Positions 16,839-25,133 of a stretch of DNA of 41,586 nt are shown in pieces. Within the stretch, counting starts at the first letter, position 1. Each line of letters starts with the position of its first letter. Source of the stretch: a virus; IMG/VR virus record IMGVR_UViG_3300036820_000432, positions 1-41,586 of that record; one strand, given 5' to 3'. The notes beneath the pieces are model-generated. The model had not been told where the DNA came from. It did no database searches and saw nothing but the letters and a program-made list of their open reading frames with translations. Made by a program: the position numbers and the translations under genes.

Positions 16839-17357
16839 TTACGAAAAGCGGCGATCCTGGTCGACCGCGCGCATGGCTTGGGCATGGGCCAGCTTGCGGT
16901 GCTCGGCCGGGTAGGCCGCGATATAGGCCATGTGTAGCGCGCGATCACGGCCGGCGACCGTGTGGATCGCCTTCGCGCGGCGCTGGGCTTCGCTGAGCCG
17001 CGTGTGCATCCGCAGCTTGCCGTACCGCTCGAGCTCGGCGTCGACCGCGGCGTGCCAGGCCTCGATCGGATCGCCGCTCGATAGCGGATCTTCTTGGCTC
17101 TTGGCGGCTCCGGACGGGATCGGGTCCCTGAGCCCGGGCTTTTTAACTTGGGCCTTGGCCGCTTCCGTCTCGGACTTGGCGGAGGCGATGCGCTTGTTTT
17201 GCTCGGCCATCCAGGCGCTCGTGGCTTGAGCGCCGGTGGCATTGGCCTCGAGCTGCGAGACGAGGAACGCCGGATCGGCGCCGACGCACGCGGCCTTGAG
17301 CTCGCTGAAGGCGGCCGGACCGGAAACGGCCGCGGCCGGAGGATTTGCATCGGACAT
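16839..17357 (-). CDS. Probable nested scaffold protein (Nu3-like) from internal start
   Basis: The ATG at 17357 (MSDANPPAAAVSG) lies in frame within the protease gene and would yield 172 residues, mostly helical and charged. A GGAG sequence lies about 10 bases upstream (CCGGAGCAACGCAAAG). In lambda, Nu3 is produced from an internal start of gene C in the same way. The internal start is an inference from layout and sequence. It needs protein evidence. Confidence 0.5.
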   Translation of the reverse strand: MSDANPPAAAVSGPAAFSELKAACVGADPAFLVSQLEANATGAQATSAWMAEQNKRIASAKSETEAAKAQVKKPGLRDPIPSGAAKSQEDPLSSGDPIEAWHAAVDAELERYGKLRMHTRLSEAQRRAKAIHTVAGRDRALHMAYIAAYPAEHRKLAHAQAMRAVDQDRRFS

Positions 17358-18308
17358 CTTTGCGTTGCTCCGGTTCGAAGAAGAGGGTTGAGGTTTGGGT
17401 TTCTTGCTCGCCAACATGGCGAGCACGTCGTCGAGCGTGCTGACACCGTCGATCAATCCTTTTTTCTCGGCCTCGGCCGCCAGATAGGCCCGGCCGTCGG
17501 CCACGTCGCGCGTGGCGGCGAGCGTCATTTTCCTGCCCTTGGCCACGCCGCGCACGAAATGCTCGTTGGTCTGATCGATCCGCGCCTGCATCACGGCGAG
17601 TTGCTCGTCGGTGACTTGCGTCCCGTCGACGCCGGCGCCCTTGTAGGCGCCGGCTCTGATGACGTGCACCTTCACACCCTGTTGCTTGGCCGCTTCGCTT
17701 GAGTCTTCGATCACGCCGTAGGTGCCGATCGAGCCGACGAGCGCCGTGGCGTTCGCCCATACCTTGTCGCATTGCGAGGCGACCCAGTAGGCGGCCGAGC
17801 AGGCCATGTCTTCGCAAAATGCGTAGACCGGTTTTTTGCCGGCCGCCGCGGCGACGTCGGCCGCCAGGTCGGCGGTGCCCGAGACGGTGCCCCCCGGCGA
17901 ATCGATCCGCAGAAGGATGGAATGCACGTCGTCGTCGGCCGCGGCCGAGCGCATCGCACGCCGCACGGCGACGGTGCCGCGCGAGGAGCCGAGCGAGGAC
18001 TCCTGCTTCATCATTGTGCCCGCCAGGTCGATCAGGGCCACGCCCCCGCGGGCGACCTGATACGATTTTCCCGCGCCGCCGCCGGCGCCACCCGCGGCTA
18101 GCGCCGTCGGCTCACGAGCGACGTGCTGCTCGATGTGCAGATTCAAATTGAGCGCGTTGAAGCGGCCGACCGCGGCCTGAAAGGGCTCTTCCAAAATGGC
18201 CCACAAGCCAAAATACTCCTCGATCCGCGGCACGCGGCCGGTGATGCCGCGCGCGTCGGCGAACACGGCCGCTTCGAGGATCTCGAGGTTGGTCAATTCG
18301 TTGGGCAT
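16839..18308 (-). CDS. S49 (SppA/ClpP-like) head maturation protease with scaffold C-terminus
   Basis: The ATG at 18308 (MPNELTNLEIL) gives 489 residues. Residues 130-240 form the S49 peptidase domain. LLRIDSPGGTVSG is the oxyanion-type region. The nucleophile is Ser171 in MACSAAYWVAS, then comes VGSIGTYGVIED, and the catalytic Lys is Lys223 in RAGAYKGAG. After residue about 320 the sequence becomes Ala/Lys/Glu-rich and helical, as in lambda gpC-Nu3 scaffold fusions. The protease trims scaffold and portal during head assembly. It lies between portal and decoration genes as in lambda. A nested internal start (17357) could make the scaffold alone. Confidence 0.85.
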   Translation of the reverse strand: MPNELTNLEILEAAVFADARGITGRVPRIEEYFGLWAILEEPFQAAVGRFNALNLNLHIEQHVAREPTALAAGGAGGGAGKSYQVARGGVALIDLAGTMMKQESSLGSSRGTVAVRRAMRSAAADDDVHSILLRIDSPGGTVSGTADLAADVAAAAGKKPVYAFCEDMACSAAYWVASQCDKVWANATALVGSIGTYGVIEDSSEAAKQQGVKVHVIRAGAYKGAGVDGTQVTDEQLAVMQARIDQTNEHFVRGVAKGRKMTLAATRDVADGRAYLAAEAEKKGLIDGVSTLDDVLAMLASKKPKPQPSSSNRSNAKMSDANPPAAAVSGPAAFSELKAACVGADPAFLVSQLEANATGAQATSAWMAEQNKRIASAKSETEAAKAQVKKPGLRDPIPSGAAKSQEDPLSSGDPIEAWHAAVDAELERYGKLRMHTRLSEAQRRAKAIHTVAGRDRALHMAYIAAYPAEHRKLAHAQAMRAVDQDRRFS

Positions 18309-18340
18309 ATTCCAAATAGCGCGTCGCAAGCGAACGCGGT

Positions 18341-19936
18341 TTACGCGGGGACTGGATCGCCAGCGGCCACGGTCGGCGAGCCGGCCTCGGCTTCGTCGGT
18401 GCCGGTGAGCTTCGCCGTGACGCCCTTCGGCATCGGCAGCGGCAACAGCTCGTTGCGGGCAACGCGGTCGGCGCCCTGCAGGTTGTACCGCCGGTTGATG
18501 GCGTCAGCCTCGTCGAGCGCCGCGCGGATGGCCACGGACCGCTCGGAAATGATCTTGGGATATACGTCGTCCCAATCGAGCCCCCGCTCGGCCATCACGT
18601 GCGAGATGGGGGCCAGGCAATTGCTGACGCGCGTCAGGTCGGCGTCGGCGTCTTTCGACGGGTCGATGTAGGGCCACGCCGGCTTGTGCCACTTGCAAGC
18701 AAAGAACGCTGGGCCCAGCGTTTCGAGTTTTGTGCTCAGCAGCGGATCGTCGGCCGCGAACTGCATGCACTTCCAGCGGTAGACCGGCCGATAGAAGCGG
18801 TCGATCATCGTCTTCTGGTTGTGGCGAAAGCCCATCTTGGCCTGGTCGATCGCGCCACGATACGCCGAAAAACTGCCGCCCGGCTCCATCAGCGCCACCA
18901 CCAGCGGGATTCCCAGATTCACGCCGATGAGCGTGATCAGAAATCGCATGTGCGGCTCGAACGCGGGGCTGGGAATGTTGGGCGAGAAGCCGGTGATCTC
19001 TTCGCCCACCATGCCGGGCACGTCCATTCCCGGCGCCATGCCCTGGATCGTGCGCTGCGTGGCCACCGCTTCCGGGATCGGGATGGTCGGGCCGATCGGG
19101 ACGCCGCCGCCGGCCATGTAGTCGTTCGTGCGTTTGCGAAAAATGGCCCAGCACGCACTGACCTGGTGTTTCACCATCGTCGCGAAGTTGATGTCTTCCA
19201 GCATGCCAAGGGGGTCGAACATCGGGGCAAAGGCCGTGACGCCGCGCGTTTGCGAGATGCGCCGCGGGTCATAGACATGGAACACCTGCGGCGAACCGTC
19301 TTCGTCGCGGGCGTCGATCTGGATCATGTCGCTGACTTTTTCGAGCGAGCTCCAGGCCTGCACGTCCTCTTTGGTGAACCAATACTGGAGGCGCTTGCGC
19401 GTCGTCGGATCGAGCAGGATCCCGTGAACGACGTTCTTTTTGGTGTTTGTCGGCGTGCGCGAGCGGTGCGCCTCCATGAGTTGCAGTTGGCCGTCTTGCA
19501 TCGGCAGCCCGAAAATATCGCCGTCGACCAACATCTGCCGCAGCGCCAGCCAGCCCAATTGGTGCAGGTCGAATTCGCCGTCGACCGAGGCATCGGGGCT
19601 TTCAGACCACTCCTTCATGCGGGCCGACAACTCGGCATCGACGCCCGAATCGCCCGTCTTGGGGTCGGCCCAAATGCCCGACTGCAGCGTGTAGGTCACC
19701 GCGCGATCGACGAGGCTGCCAATCAACGCGTCGTTGCGGTCCATGTCGCGGGCTTGCTCGCGCATCTCGCTGAAAGAGACTTCGACGCGGTAGTGCCAGT
19801 CGGCATGCGTGCCGAAGGGCAACGTGCCCGTGCGATGGCGGCGGTATTGCGAGCGCTTGGCGGCCGCATAGTCGGCGCGCGCTTCGCCGAAGTACTCGGC
19901 GGGCGAACTCTGATTCGCTAGCGATCGGGAGCGCAT
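18341..19936 (-). CDS. Portal protein (lambda gpB-like)
   Basis: This 531-residue protein has the lambda-type portal pattern. The N-terminus is basic (ADYAAAKRSQYRRHR). The crown/clip region contains MREQARDMDRNDALIGSLVD and LRQMLVDGDIFGLPM. The stem region has GVTAFAPMFDPLGMLEDINF, and the C-terminal part includes HMRFLITLIGVNLGIPLVV and GAIDQAKMGFRHNQKTMI. Portals form the dodecameric gate for DNA entry. It lies between terminase and the S49 protease. Length is typical for this family (500-550). Confidence 0.85.
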   Translation of the reverse strand: MRSRSLANQSSPAEYFGEARADYAAAKRSQYRRHRTGTLPFGTHADWHYRVEVSFSEMREQARDMDRNDALIGSLVDRAVTYTLQSGIWADPKTGDSGVDAELSARMKEWSESPDASVDGEFDLHQLGWLALRQMLVDGDIFGLPMQDGQLQLMEAHRSRTPTNTKKNVVHGILLDPTTRKRLQYWFTKEDVQAWSSLEKVSDMIQIDARDEDGSPQVFHVYDPRRISQTRGVTAFAPMFDPLGMLEDINFATMVKHQVSACWAIFRKRTNDYMAGGGVPIGPTIPIPEAVATQRTIQGMAPGMDVPGMVGEEITGFSPNIPSPAFEPHMRFLITLIGVNLGIPLVVALMEPGGSFSAYRGAIDQAKMGFRHNQKTMIDRFYRPVYRWKCMQFAADDPLLSTKLETLGPAFFACKWHKPAWPYIDPSKDADADLTRVSNCLAPISHVMAERGLDWDDVYPKIISERSVAIRAALDEADAINRRYNLQGADRVARNELLPLPMPKGVTAKLTGTDEAEAGSPTVAAGDPVPA

Positions 19937-19951
19937 GTTCGCCGTGCTTTC

Positions 19952-20269
19952 TTAATATCCACGCAGAAATTGGAACGACGGCGTGATCACCTGGTTGCCG
20001 GCGGCGCTGGCGCTGTTGAGCCATTCGCTGGCCTGCGCGAGCTGGGCGTTGATTTGGCGGATGTTCTCGTCGAGCCGCAGCCGGTTGCCGCTGGCCGCTT
20101 TTTGGGCCTCGGCCGCATAGCGCCGCAACAGCATCCTCCCCGCCGTGATGAACGCCAGGCACTCGGCGGCGCTCGAGTCCTCCATGTACGACGCGTTGTC
20201 GTCGTAGACGGCTTCGATTTCCGCCAGCGTCGAACTGGACGACAGGCCGGAGGGAGAGTTGGCGGACAC
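19952..20269 (-). CDS. Small helical protein between terminase and portal (gpW-like position)
   Basis: This 105-residue protein has two long helices: AAECLAFITAGRMLLRRYAA and NRLRLDENIRQINAQLAQAS. Lambda encodes gpW, a small head-tail joining protein of about 68 residues, at the same place. Similarity is only positional. It begins MSANSPSGLSSSS. The stop at 19952 lies 15 bases before the portal start at 19936. Confidence 0.5.
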   Translation of the reverse strand: MSANSPSGLSSSSTLAEIEAVYDDNASYMEDSSAAECLAFITAGRMLLRRYAAEAQKAASGNRLRLDENIRQINAQLAQASEWLNSASAAGNQVITPSFQFLRGY

Positions 20270-20344
20270 GATAGGGGCGAGGGGCGAGGGACGAGGGGCG
20301 AGTAAGAAAACAGCCGGTCGCCTCCTGCGCAGAAACGTGCGGCT
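20270..20344. repeat. Family A purine arm
   Basis: Plus strand GGGGCGAGGGGCGAGGGACG (20275-20294) and GAGGGGCGAGTAAGAAAAC adjoin the upstream end of the 19952-20269 gene. This is a half element with no clear pyrimidine arm. Confidence 0.65.
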
Positions 20345-20475
20345 TTATTCAACCACGCCGGGCGGCTTCTTTTCGATGGCTGGGCCCCGTTCCGGGACCG
20401 TATTTTTTCCACACGATCCTCGCGTCGGGCCGAGCAGCACCATGCCGGCGAACGCCAGCAGGAGCGCGATCGCCC
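20345..20475 (-). CDS. Possible small membrane or lipoprotein ORF (start unresolved)
   Basis: This open frame ends at 20345. It contains LGAIALLLAFAGMVLLGP, a good single transmembrane segment, followed by GSCGKN. It directly follows the 20476-20793 stop codon, but no ATG, GTG or TTG is in frame at the segment's start. The only internal ATG would cut the helix. It could be a coding remnant or use a rare start. Reported with low confidence. Confidence 0.2.
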
Positions 20476-20793
20476 CTAATTGCTCTCCGCCGGCAGCCGG
20501 TCCATTTCGCTCAGCACAAGCAAGCAGCGGCCGACCGTCGGGCGGCACTCGGGCGCGAGCGGCAGCCCGGAGATCAGCCGCGGCCAATCTTCGGCCAGTT
20601 GGTCGATGAGATCGCCGGCGTTGCCGCCGTGCATCGCCAGCCGGCAATCGTCGCGCCCGGGCCACGCGATATCGAGGCTGTAGATCCGTGTCGCCGCGCC
20701 GCTGGAGGCCAGCGATTCGAGCAGGTGGCACTCGAAGCGGGCCCGGCCGGCGACGATCAGCTCGATCTCGTGGCGGAGGGAATGCAGGAGCAT
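20476..20793 (-). CDS. Small head-region protein of unknown function
   Basis: The ATG at 20793 (MLLHSLRHEIEL) gives 105 residues. An earlier ATG would translate repeat DNA. It is an alpha/beta protein (RARFECHLLESLASSGAATR, DIAWPGRDDCRLAMHGG). It lies between terminase and portal, with no recognised family. It may be an accessory packaging or connector protein. Confidence 0.55.
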   Translation of the reverse strand: MLLHSLRHEIELIVAGRARFECHLLESLASSGAATRIYSLDIAWPGRDDCRLAMHGGNAGDLIDQLAEDWPRLISGLPLAPECRPTVGRCLLVLSEMDRLPAESN

Positions 20794-20882
20794 GGGAGAA
20801 GGGTGAGGGCTAGGGGATGGGGGGAGGGTCATTTCGCGCGGAATGGGGCTGGGGCGGAAGGGGGACAGTCCCCGGCGCGTCC
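20794..20882. repeat. Composite spacer: family A, palindrome and family B fragment
   Basis: It contains GAAGGGTGAGGGCTAGGGG, palindrome copy 4 (20831-20844), a family B half (GGGGGACAGTCCCC, 20860-20873) and GGCGCGTCCTCACCC. Three unrelated repeat types meet here. Confidence 0.75.
20831..20844. promoter_or_regulatory. 14-bp palindrome, copy 4
   Basis: ATTTCGCGCGGAAT is intergenic, near the start of the 20476-20793 gene, with one asymmetric position. Confidence 0.5.
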
Positions 20883-21305
20883 TCACCCTGACCCCTCACC
20901 CTCACCCTTCGCCGGCCCCTCGCCCTTCCGCGCGATCTGATCGAGCAGCCAGCGGATCGCGTCGGCGCCGGTGGCGGGCCGGCGGCCGGTGCCGAGACGC
21001 AGGCCCGTGTGGTCGAGGCCGGCCAACAGCGACTTGAGCGCCGTGGCTTGCGGCGGCGTGAGTTGCACGTCGACGTGTTGGTTCAAATAGCCGCGTGCCG
21101 GCGGACCGAGTGGGAGCGTGCATTGGCAGACGCGCACCCCGTCGGCGCGTTCTTCGTAGTTCGGGGAAGGGGCCGTGGGCGACGGCGAGGGACGAGGGGC
21201 GAGGATGGCGACTTCGTCGCATGCGATCTGCGGCTCCGGTTCGCCCGGCGGCAGCGGCAGCGCCTCGTCGATCGACGCGCCGGTAGGTTTGTGTTTCTTT
21301 GTCAT
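20883..21305 (-). CDS. Small terminase-adjacent protein with repeat-derived segments
   Basis: This 140-residue protein starts MTKKHKPTGAS. The start codon lies inside a family C element (CACGAATGAC). Central residues RVCQCTLPLGPP and the helical LTPPQATALKSLLAGLD look like native protein. The segment LAPRPSPSPTAPSP and the C-terminal GEGPAKGEGEGSG derive from family A. A DNA-binding or packaging accessory role is possible but not evident. Confidence 0.5.
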   Translation of the reverse strand: MTKKHKPTGASIDEALPLPPGEPEPQIACDEVAILAPRPSPSPTAPSPNYEERADGVRVCQCTLPLGPPARGYLNQHVDVQLTPPQATALKSLLAGLDHTGLRLGTGRRPATGADAIRWLLDQIARKGEGPAKGEGEGSG

Positions 21306-21335
21306 TCGTGCAATCCGTGTGATGCGTGGTTTATC
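21301..21335. repeat. Family C element at a start codon
   Basis: GTCATTCGTGCAATCCGTG and TGATGCGTGGTTTA form a tandem-type repeat, also seen at 2756-2785, 26148-26172 and 33340-33370. It contains the start codon of the 20883-21305 gene. Confidence 0.7.
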
Positions 21336-23394
21336 CTCGTCCCCGGTCCGAAATCAAAAACGGCCGCCCGTCGGGCGTCGTGAAATGCACTCGCCCCTCG
21401 TCTCTCGCCCCTCGCCCCTGGCTCGCGCTCGCGAGCTGCACGTCGCGAGCTAGGATCGGCGCGCCGCGCGTGACAATGAGCATCGCCACGTAGGCCTGGC
21501 GTTCGCAGTCGCGATAATCGTTGGGGATGCTTTCGACGACGCGATCCCAAATCTCGTGGGTGCCATCCGGAGAAATGGTCGGGGCGTCGTTGAGCAGTTG
21601 CTCCAGATAATCCTGATGCTCCTGCAGGCTGCCGGCGAACAAGGAAAAACCGCCGGGATCGGCGCGCGCCAGCTCGTGCAGCACGCGGTCGATCCAGCCT
21701 TGGGTGCGCACGGTGTCGATCCAGAACAGCCGCATGCCGGGGGCGCTCGTGTCTTTGCCGAGCGTCGACTGCCGCCAGTCGGCGTTGAGCGAATTGCTCG
21801 AGCCCTTCGAGGGCCAGACCTGCAGCGGCGGCCGGCTGAGCAGGCAGGCGCGGGAGAATTCGTAGATGCCTTCGGGGCGGAAGCCGCTATCGACGAGCGT
21901 CATCGCCACGCGGAGCGGGGCTTTGCCGTCGGCGTGCGGCCAAGTGGGCTCGATCAAATGCTCGCGGATGTCGGCCAGCGACGGCGACAGGCCGTAGGCG
22001 ATCGCGGCCGAGCGACGGCCTTCTCCCCAGGCTTTGAGCACATACGGAAACCCGCGCTCCTGGCGATCGACGCCCAGCGTAAGAAGCGTCGACCAGGCCG
22101 GGCAGACGCCCGGCTTGAGATCGGGGTCGATCAAGCGTGCGCCGAGTTGCTCCCAGGATTGCTTGCGACTGCGGCGCTCCCAGGTTTCGGCGAGCCAGCC
22201 GTTGACGAAGTTTTGCAGCTCGGCCGGTTGATCCTTGGCGCGGACGAATTTCGCAGCGACGTCGCCGAAGCCGACGGAGAGCGCGCACAGCGAGCTGAGC
22301 TGATAGCCGGCGTCGGGGCCGTCGTTGGCCGGAGCGCCTTCGACCCAAGCGGCGTGGTTCCAGCCGCGCCATTCGTATTCGTCGCTGAGGAATCGCGGCA
22401 CCGTGGCGCCGGAATCACTGTCGCCGGCGACGGGCACGAGGTCGGTGAGCTCGAGCGCCTGCGCATCGATGACCGTGCAGCCTTCGGGGCACCACACGCC
22501 GCGGCGGAGCATCGGGGCGCGGTGATGGTCCCATATTTTCTCTGCGCAATGGCGGCAGAGGTAGTGGCCGGTGCGGCGGGCGATTTCTTTGTCGTGCGCG
22601 CCGGTAACCGTGACACGGTCCCAGCGGATGCCGCCAGGTGCATCGGGCTTGCCGAACACGAGCGGCTGGTAGCGCTGGCAATGCGGGCACGGGGCTTCGA
22701 AGCGGCAGTTGGTGCTCGCCAGGCGAAGCCGCTCGATGCGCGATTTGCCTTCGATCGTCGGCGTGCTGTCGAGCACTTTTTTGTGTGTGGGATAGTCCTT
22801 GAATCGCTCGAGGAACAATTCGAGCGGCTCGGCCTCGAGCGACGTGCTGAGGTAGACCCATTTGTCAATCTCGGTGCCATGGCCCCAGCGGATCGATTTG
22901 TCGGCCAGCGTGCTGACGCTACGCGGCCAGGCGACGTAGACGCGGCAGGCGCGGAGCACGATCTGCGTCTTGTGGCGCAGCCGCTCCGGCAGCAGTTGGC
23001 CGCGGAGGCGCGGATTGTGGCCGAGGCTTTGGTATTGCCGCTCGGTGATTTCAATGGCCAGCTTTTCGTCGGGCGCCACGAACATCATCGGCCCGGGTTG
23101 CGTGTCGGCCAGGAATTGCTGGGCCCAGGCGCCGAATTGCGTCTTGCCGCAGCGGCTGGCCCATTGCAGCGCGATCGTGCGCACCGACGGATCGTCGAGC
23201 GCGTCGCACGGGCCTCCGGGGGCGCCGAGGTAGGGATAGGCGCCGTGATCGAAGGGACGGCCGCGGTCGGTGTGGGCGTGGTCGCGCATCCAGCGAATCG
23301 AGCGAATGCGGGCGCGGGGCTCGAAATGGCGCACGGCGAGCGTGAACAGCGGGACGGCGTTTTTTCTAGGCGCGGGCTTTGGGGGAGTCTTCAT
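21331..23394 (-). CDS. Terminase large subunit (GpA-like)
   Basis: The ATG at 23394 (MKTPPKPAPRK) gives 687 residues. Residues 75-90 (LQWASRCGKTQFGAW) contain the Walker A loop. Cys pairs CPHC near residue 240 and CRHC near 285 are typical of the GpA family. The C-terminal nuclease domain begins near residue 425 (LLTLGVDRQERG) and contains VDSGFRPEGIYEF. This enzyme cuts concatemers and pumps DNA into the head. The last 40 residues contain a family A-derived stretch (SQGRGARDEGR). It lies directly after the small subunit. Confidence 0.9.
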   Translation of the reverse strand: MKTPPKPAPRKNAVPLFTLAVRHFEPRARIRSIRWMRDHAHTDRGRPFDHGAYPYLGAPGGPCDALDDPSVRTIALQWASRCGKTQFGAWAQQFLADTQPGPMMFVAPDEKLAIEITERQYQSLGHNPRLRGQLLPERLRHKTQIVLRACRVYVAWPRSVSTLADKSIRWGHGTEIDKWVYLSTSLEAEPLELFLERFKDYPTHKKVLDSTPTIEGKSRIERLRLASTNCRFEAPCPHCQRYQPLVFGKPDAPGGIRWDRVTVTGAHDKEIARRTGHYLCRHCAEKIWDHHRAPMLRRGVWCPEGCTVIDAQALELTDLVPVAGDSDSGATVPRFLSDEYEWRGWNHAAWVEGAPANDGPDAGYQLSSLCALSVGFGDVAAKFVRAKDQPAELQNFVNGWLAETWERRSRKQSWEQLGARLIDPDLKPGVCPAWSTLLTLGVDRQERGFPYVLKAWGEGRRSAAIAYGLSPSLADIREHLIEPTWPHADGKAPLRVAMTLVDSGFRPEGIYEFSRACLLSRPPLQVWPSKGSSNSLNADWRQSTLGKDTSAPGMRLFWIDTVRTQGWIDRVLHELARADPGGFSLFAGSLQEHQDYLEQLLNDAPTISPDGTHEIWDRVVESIPNDYRDCERQAYVAMLIVTRGAPILARDVQLASASQGRGARDEGRVHFTTPDGRPFLISDRGRG

Positions 23395-23444
23395 CGGGAG
23401 GGCGGCCGCAGCGATCAGGCCGGCGCCGAATGCGGCGACGAGCG

Positions 23445-24005
23445 TCAGGTCTCGGAATTGGGATCGAAGGTCCACGCGGACATTTCCTTGAGCACGAGGC
23501 GGAGCTTGTCGTCGATATCGCGCTTGACCACGGATCGCACGTCGGCCGGCAGGAGCATCTCGAGCTCGTCGGGCAATGCCTCGAGGCGCGCCTTCACGCG
23601 CAGACACAATTCGGCGAGCACGCGATCGGCGGCGTCGCGGCGGAGCAATTGACCTTCGGCCAGATCGTTCTTGAGCCGCTTCGCCCGGACTTCTTCGGCG
23701 CACTTCGCGCGCTGGAGGTCGGCGAGCGAAGGGCCGGCTGTTTCGCCGGGCGGCGGGACGACAGCACGCTTGGCGAGGTTGTCGGCCCGCCACTGCTGGA
23801 CCTCGGCGACGCTGCCGCGCGGGCAGCCGCGAGCGAAATAGTCTTCAAGCGTGCGCTTCGAGACGCCGACCTGCAGCGCGAAGTCGGCCAGATTCTTTGG
23901 AGCGGCGGCTCGCCGTTGCTTTTTCGCCGGTTTCTTGGGTCGTGTTTGGGGACCAATGGTCGGACCGATGATGATGAGGGCACAAATTTTTGTCTTCGCG
24001 TGCAA
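23445..24005 (-). CDS. Terminase small subunit (Nu1-like)
   Basis: This 186-residue protein has a helix-turn-helix near residues 38-60 (NLADFALQVGVSKRTLEDYF) followed by helical, charged segments (AEEVRAKRLKNDLAE, VLAELCLRVKARLEAL). The best start is a TTG at 24005, as no ATG occurs in frame upstream. Small subunits bind the packaging site and recruit the large subunit encoded next. Position directly before TerL confirms the call. Confidence 0.75.
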   Translation of the reverse strand: MHAKTKICALIIIGPTIGPQTRPKKPAKKQRRAAAPKNLADFALQVGVSKRTLEDYFARGCPRGSVAEVQQWRADNLAKRAVVPPPGETAGPSLADLQRAKCAEEVRAKRLKNDLAEGQLLRRDAADRVLAELCLRVKARLEALPDELEMLLPADVRSVVKRDIDDKLRLVLKEMSAWTFDPNSET

Positions 24006-24069
24006 AAAAGGCGCACGCCAATAGCCGCGAGCCCCAGGGGCAGGCCTGGGAGGACCCGCGGCGGCAGGG

Positions 24070-24339
24070 TCAGGGTTTGGGGCGGCGAGGCGGAAGTGTC
24101 AGGGGCGGCTCCCCTTCCTCGCGGCCGAGCACGCGCATGTCGGCCCGCAGCTCGGCGATCTGGGCTGCCAGTCCATCTCCGCGAGCTTCCAGTGTCGAAA
24201 GCCGGCTGTCGACCGAGGTCGTAAACGACCAGATAGCGCCTACGGCCACGAAAAACTGCCCGGCCATCATCAACACAATGGCCACCCAGTTCGACGTCGT
24301 CAGTCGCACCCGTTGTGGCCGGCCCTCGTCGTACGTCAT
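24070..24339 (-). CDS. Small membrane protein, holin-like or Rz-like candidate
   Basis: This 89-residue protein has one transmembrane segment (NWVAIVLMMAGQFFVAVGAIW, about residues 17-37), then a short coiled coil (SRLSTLEARGDGLAAQ), and a Pro-rich tail. Phages often encode such proteins next to terminase as holins, spanins or accessory lysis factors. With one membrane helix and a periplasmic or cytoplasmic coiled coil, a class III-like holin or Rz-like protein is possible. No lysozyme or amidase is recognised in the window. Confidence 0.45.
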   Translation of the reverse strand: MTYDEGRPQRVRLTTSNWVAIVLMMAGQFFVAVGAIWSFTTSVDSRLSTLEARGDGLAAQIAELRADMRVLGREEGEPPLTLPPRRPKP

Positions 24340-24360
24340 GTTGTGCCTTCTCCGGCGCTG

Positions 24361-24681
24361 CTACCACGGATACGCCATCCCCGCTTCGCGTTTCGGCTGC
24401 GTCGGCCGCTTGGCGAGCAGCTTGGTCGCGAGGCGCATCACCCTGCACTCATGGCAGGGCAGGTACACCCGCGCGCCGCATTCCTTGCAGCGTCCCACTG
24501 GCCCATGATTCACGAGCGACACATAACCGGCCGTCGGCTCCTGCCGCTCGTGGAATGCCTTTCCCTTGGCCACCGCGCCGATCGTCCCGCGGCTGATCCC
24601 CGTCGCGAGCGCCACCTTTCGCTGCGAGAGCCCGCGCTCCAGCAGCCGCCGCGCCCGTTCGAGTTTCGCCAGACAAAGCAT
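24361..24681 (-). CDS. Helix-turn-helix plus zinc-ribbon regulator, copy A
   Basis: This 106-residue protein has an N-terminal helix-turn-helix (LERGLSQRKVALATGISRGT, residues 14-33) and a four-cysteine zinc ribbon at Cys65, Cys68, Cys76 and Cys79 (CKECGARVYLPCHEC). It is paralogous in architecture to the 30575-31024 product. It is likely a DNA-binding regulator; late-gene control is an inference. A perfect copy of the 14-bp palindrome (24687-24700) lies six bases upstream of its start, in the position of an operator or leader element. Confidence 0.65.
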   Translation of the reverse strand: MLCLAKLERARRLLERGLSQRKVALATGISRGTIGAVAKGKAFHERQEPTAGYVSLVNHGPVGRCKECGARVYLPCHECRVMRLATKLLAKRPTQPKREAGMAYPW

Positions 24682-24686
24682 CGACT

Positions 24687-24700
24687 ATTTCGCGCGAAAT
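24687..24700. promoter_or_regulatory. 14-bp palindrome, copy 5 (perfect, operator-like)
   Basis: ATTTCGCGCGAAAT is a perfect palindrome, six bases upstream of the ATG at 24681 of the helix-turn-helix/zinc-ribbon gene. It is the most plausible operator copy in the window. Confidence 0.6.
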
Positions 24701-24723
24701 AACACGTTCGCGCCCTGCGCGAC

Positions 24724-25095
24724 CTACCGCCGCAACCGGCGAACGCGCGCCGCGCGCTCGCGCACGATTACCGGCGGCCGAATCGTAACTACCGGCGCGC
24801 TGAAAAACACGCCCGCCGCCGGCACGCTCGCATAGCCGGCCGACGGCTCAAGTACCGGCGGAAGATTCGCCCCCACGTCGTATTGCACGCCGTCGATCGA
24901 AAGCGCCGCGCCCGGCACGAAAAACCCTTCCGGCGTGAACAGCCGGAACCCGTTGCGCACGACGGCCGCATGCACCAAGCCGTCGCTGCCGACAAACGCC
25001 TCGCGATGAAACAACGCGCCCGCATCGGCCGGCGCAACGCAAAACGCCGCTCCCAAGCATGCCACCGCGATCACCGACTGCATGATTCCACGCAT
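24724..25095 (-). CDS. Small exported protein
   Basis: This 123-residue protein starts MRGIMQSVIAVACLGAAF, a signal peptide with cleavage expected near residue 25 (APADA-GAL). A strong GGAGA lies seven bases before the ATG at 25095. The mature part is beta-rich (LVHAAVVRNGFRLFTPEG) and ends in a basic Arg-rich tail. It is the first of three exported proteins before the protease gene, so it may act with them in the envelope. No family recognised. Confidence 0.6.
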   Translation of the reverse strand: MRGIMQSVIAVACLGAAFCVAPADAGALFHREAFVGSDGLVHAAVVRNGFRLFTPEGFFVPGAALSIDGVQYDVGANLPPVLEPSAGYASVPAAGVFFSAPVVTIRPPVIVRERAARVRRLRR

Positions 25096-25133
25096 ACAAA
25101 TCTCCAGAAAAAGAAACGGAAGAAGTTCACCTT

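Noticed and set aside
21556-23652. A 698-codon plus-strand ORF opposite the terminase gene
   Set aside because: The minus frame encodes a recognisable terminase with motifs in order. The plus frame is the usual GC-driven shadow.
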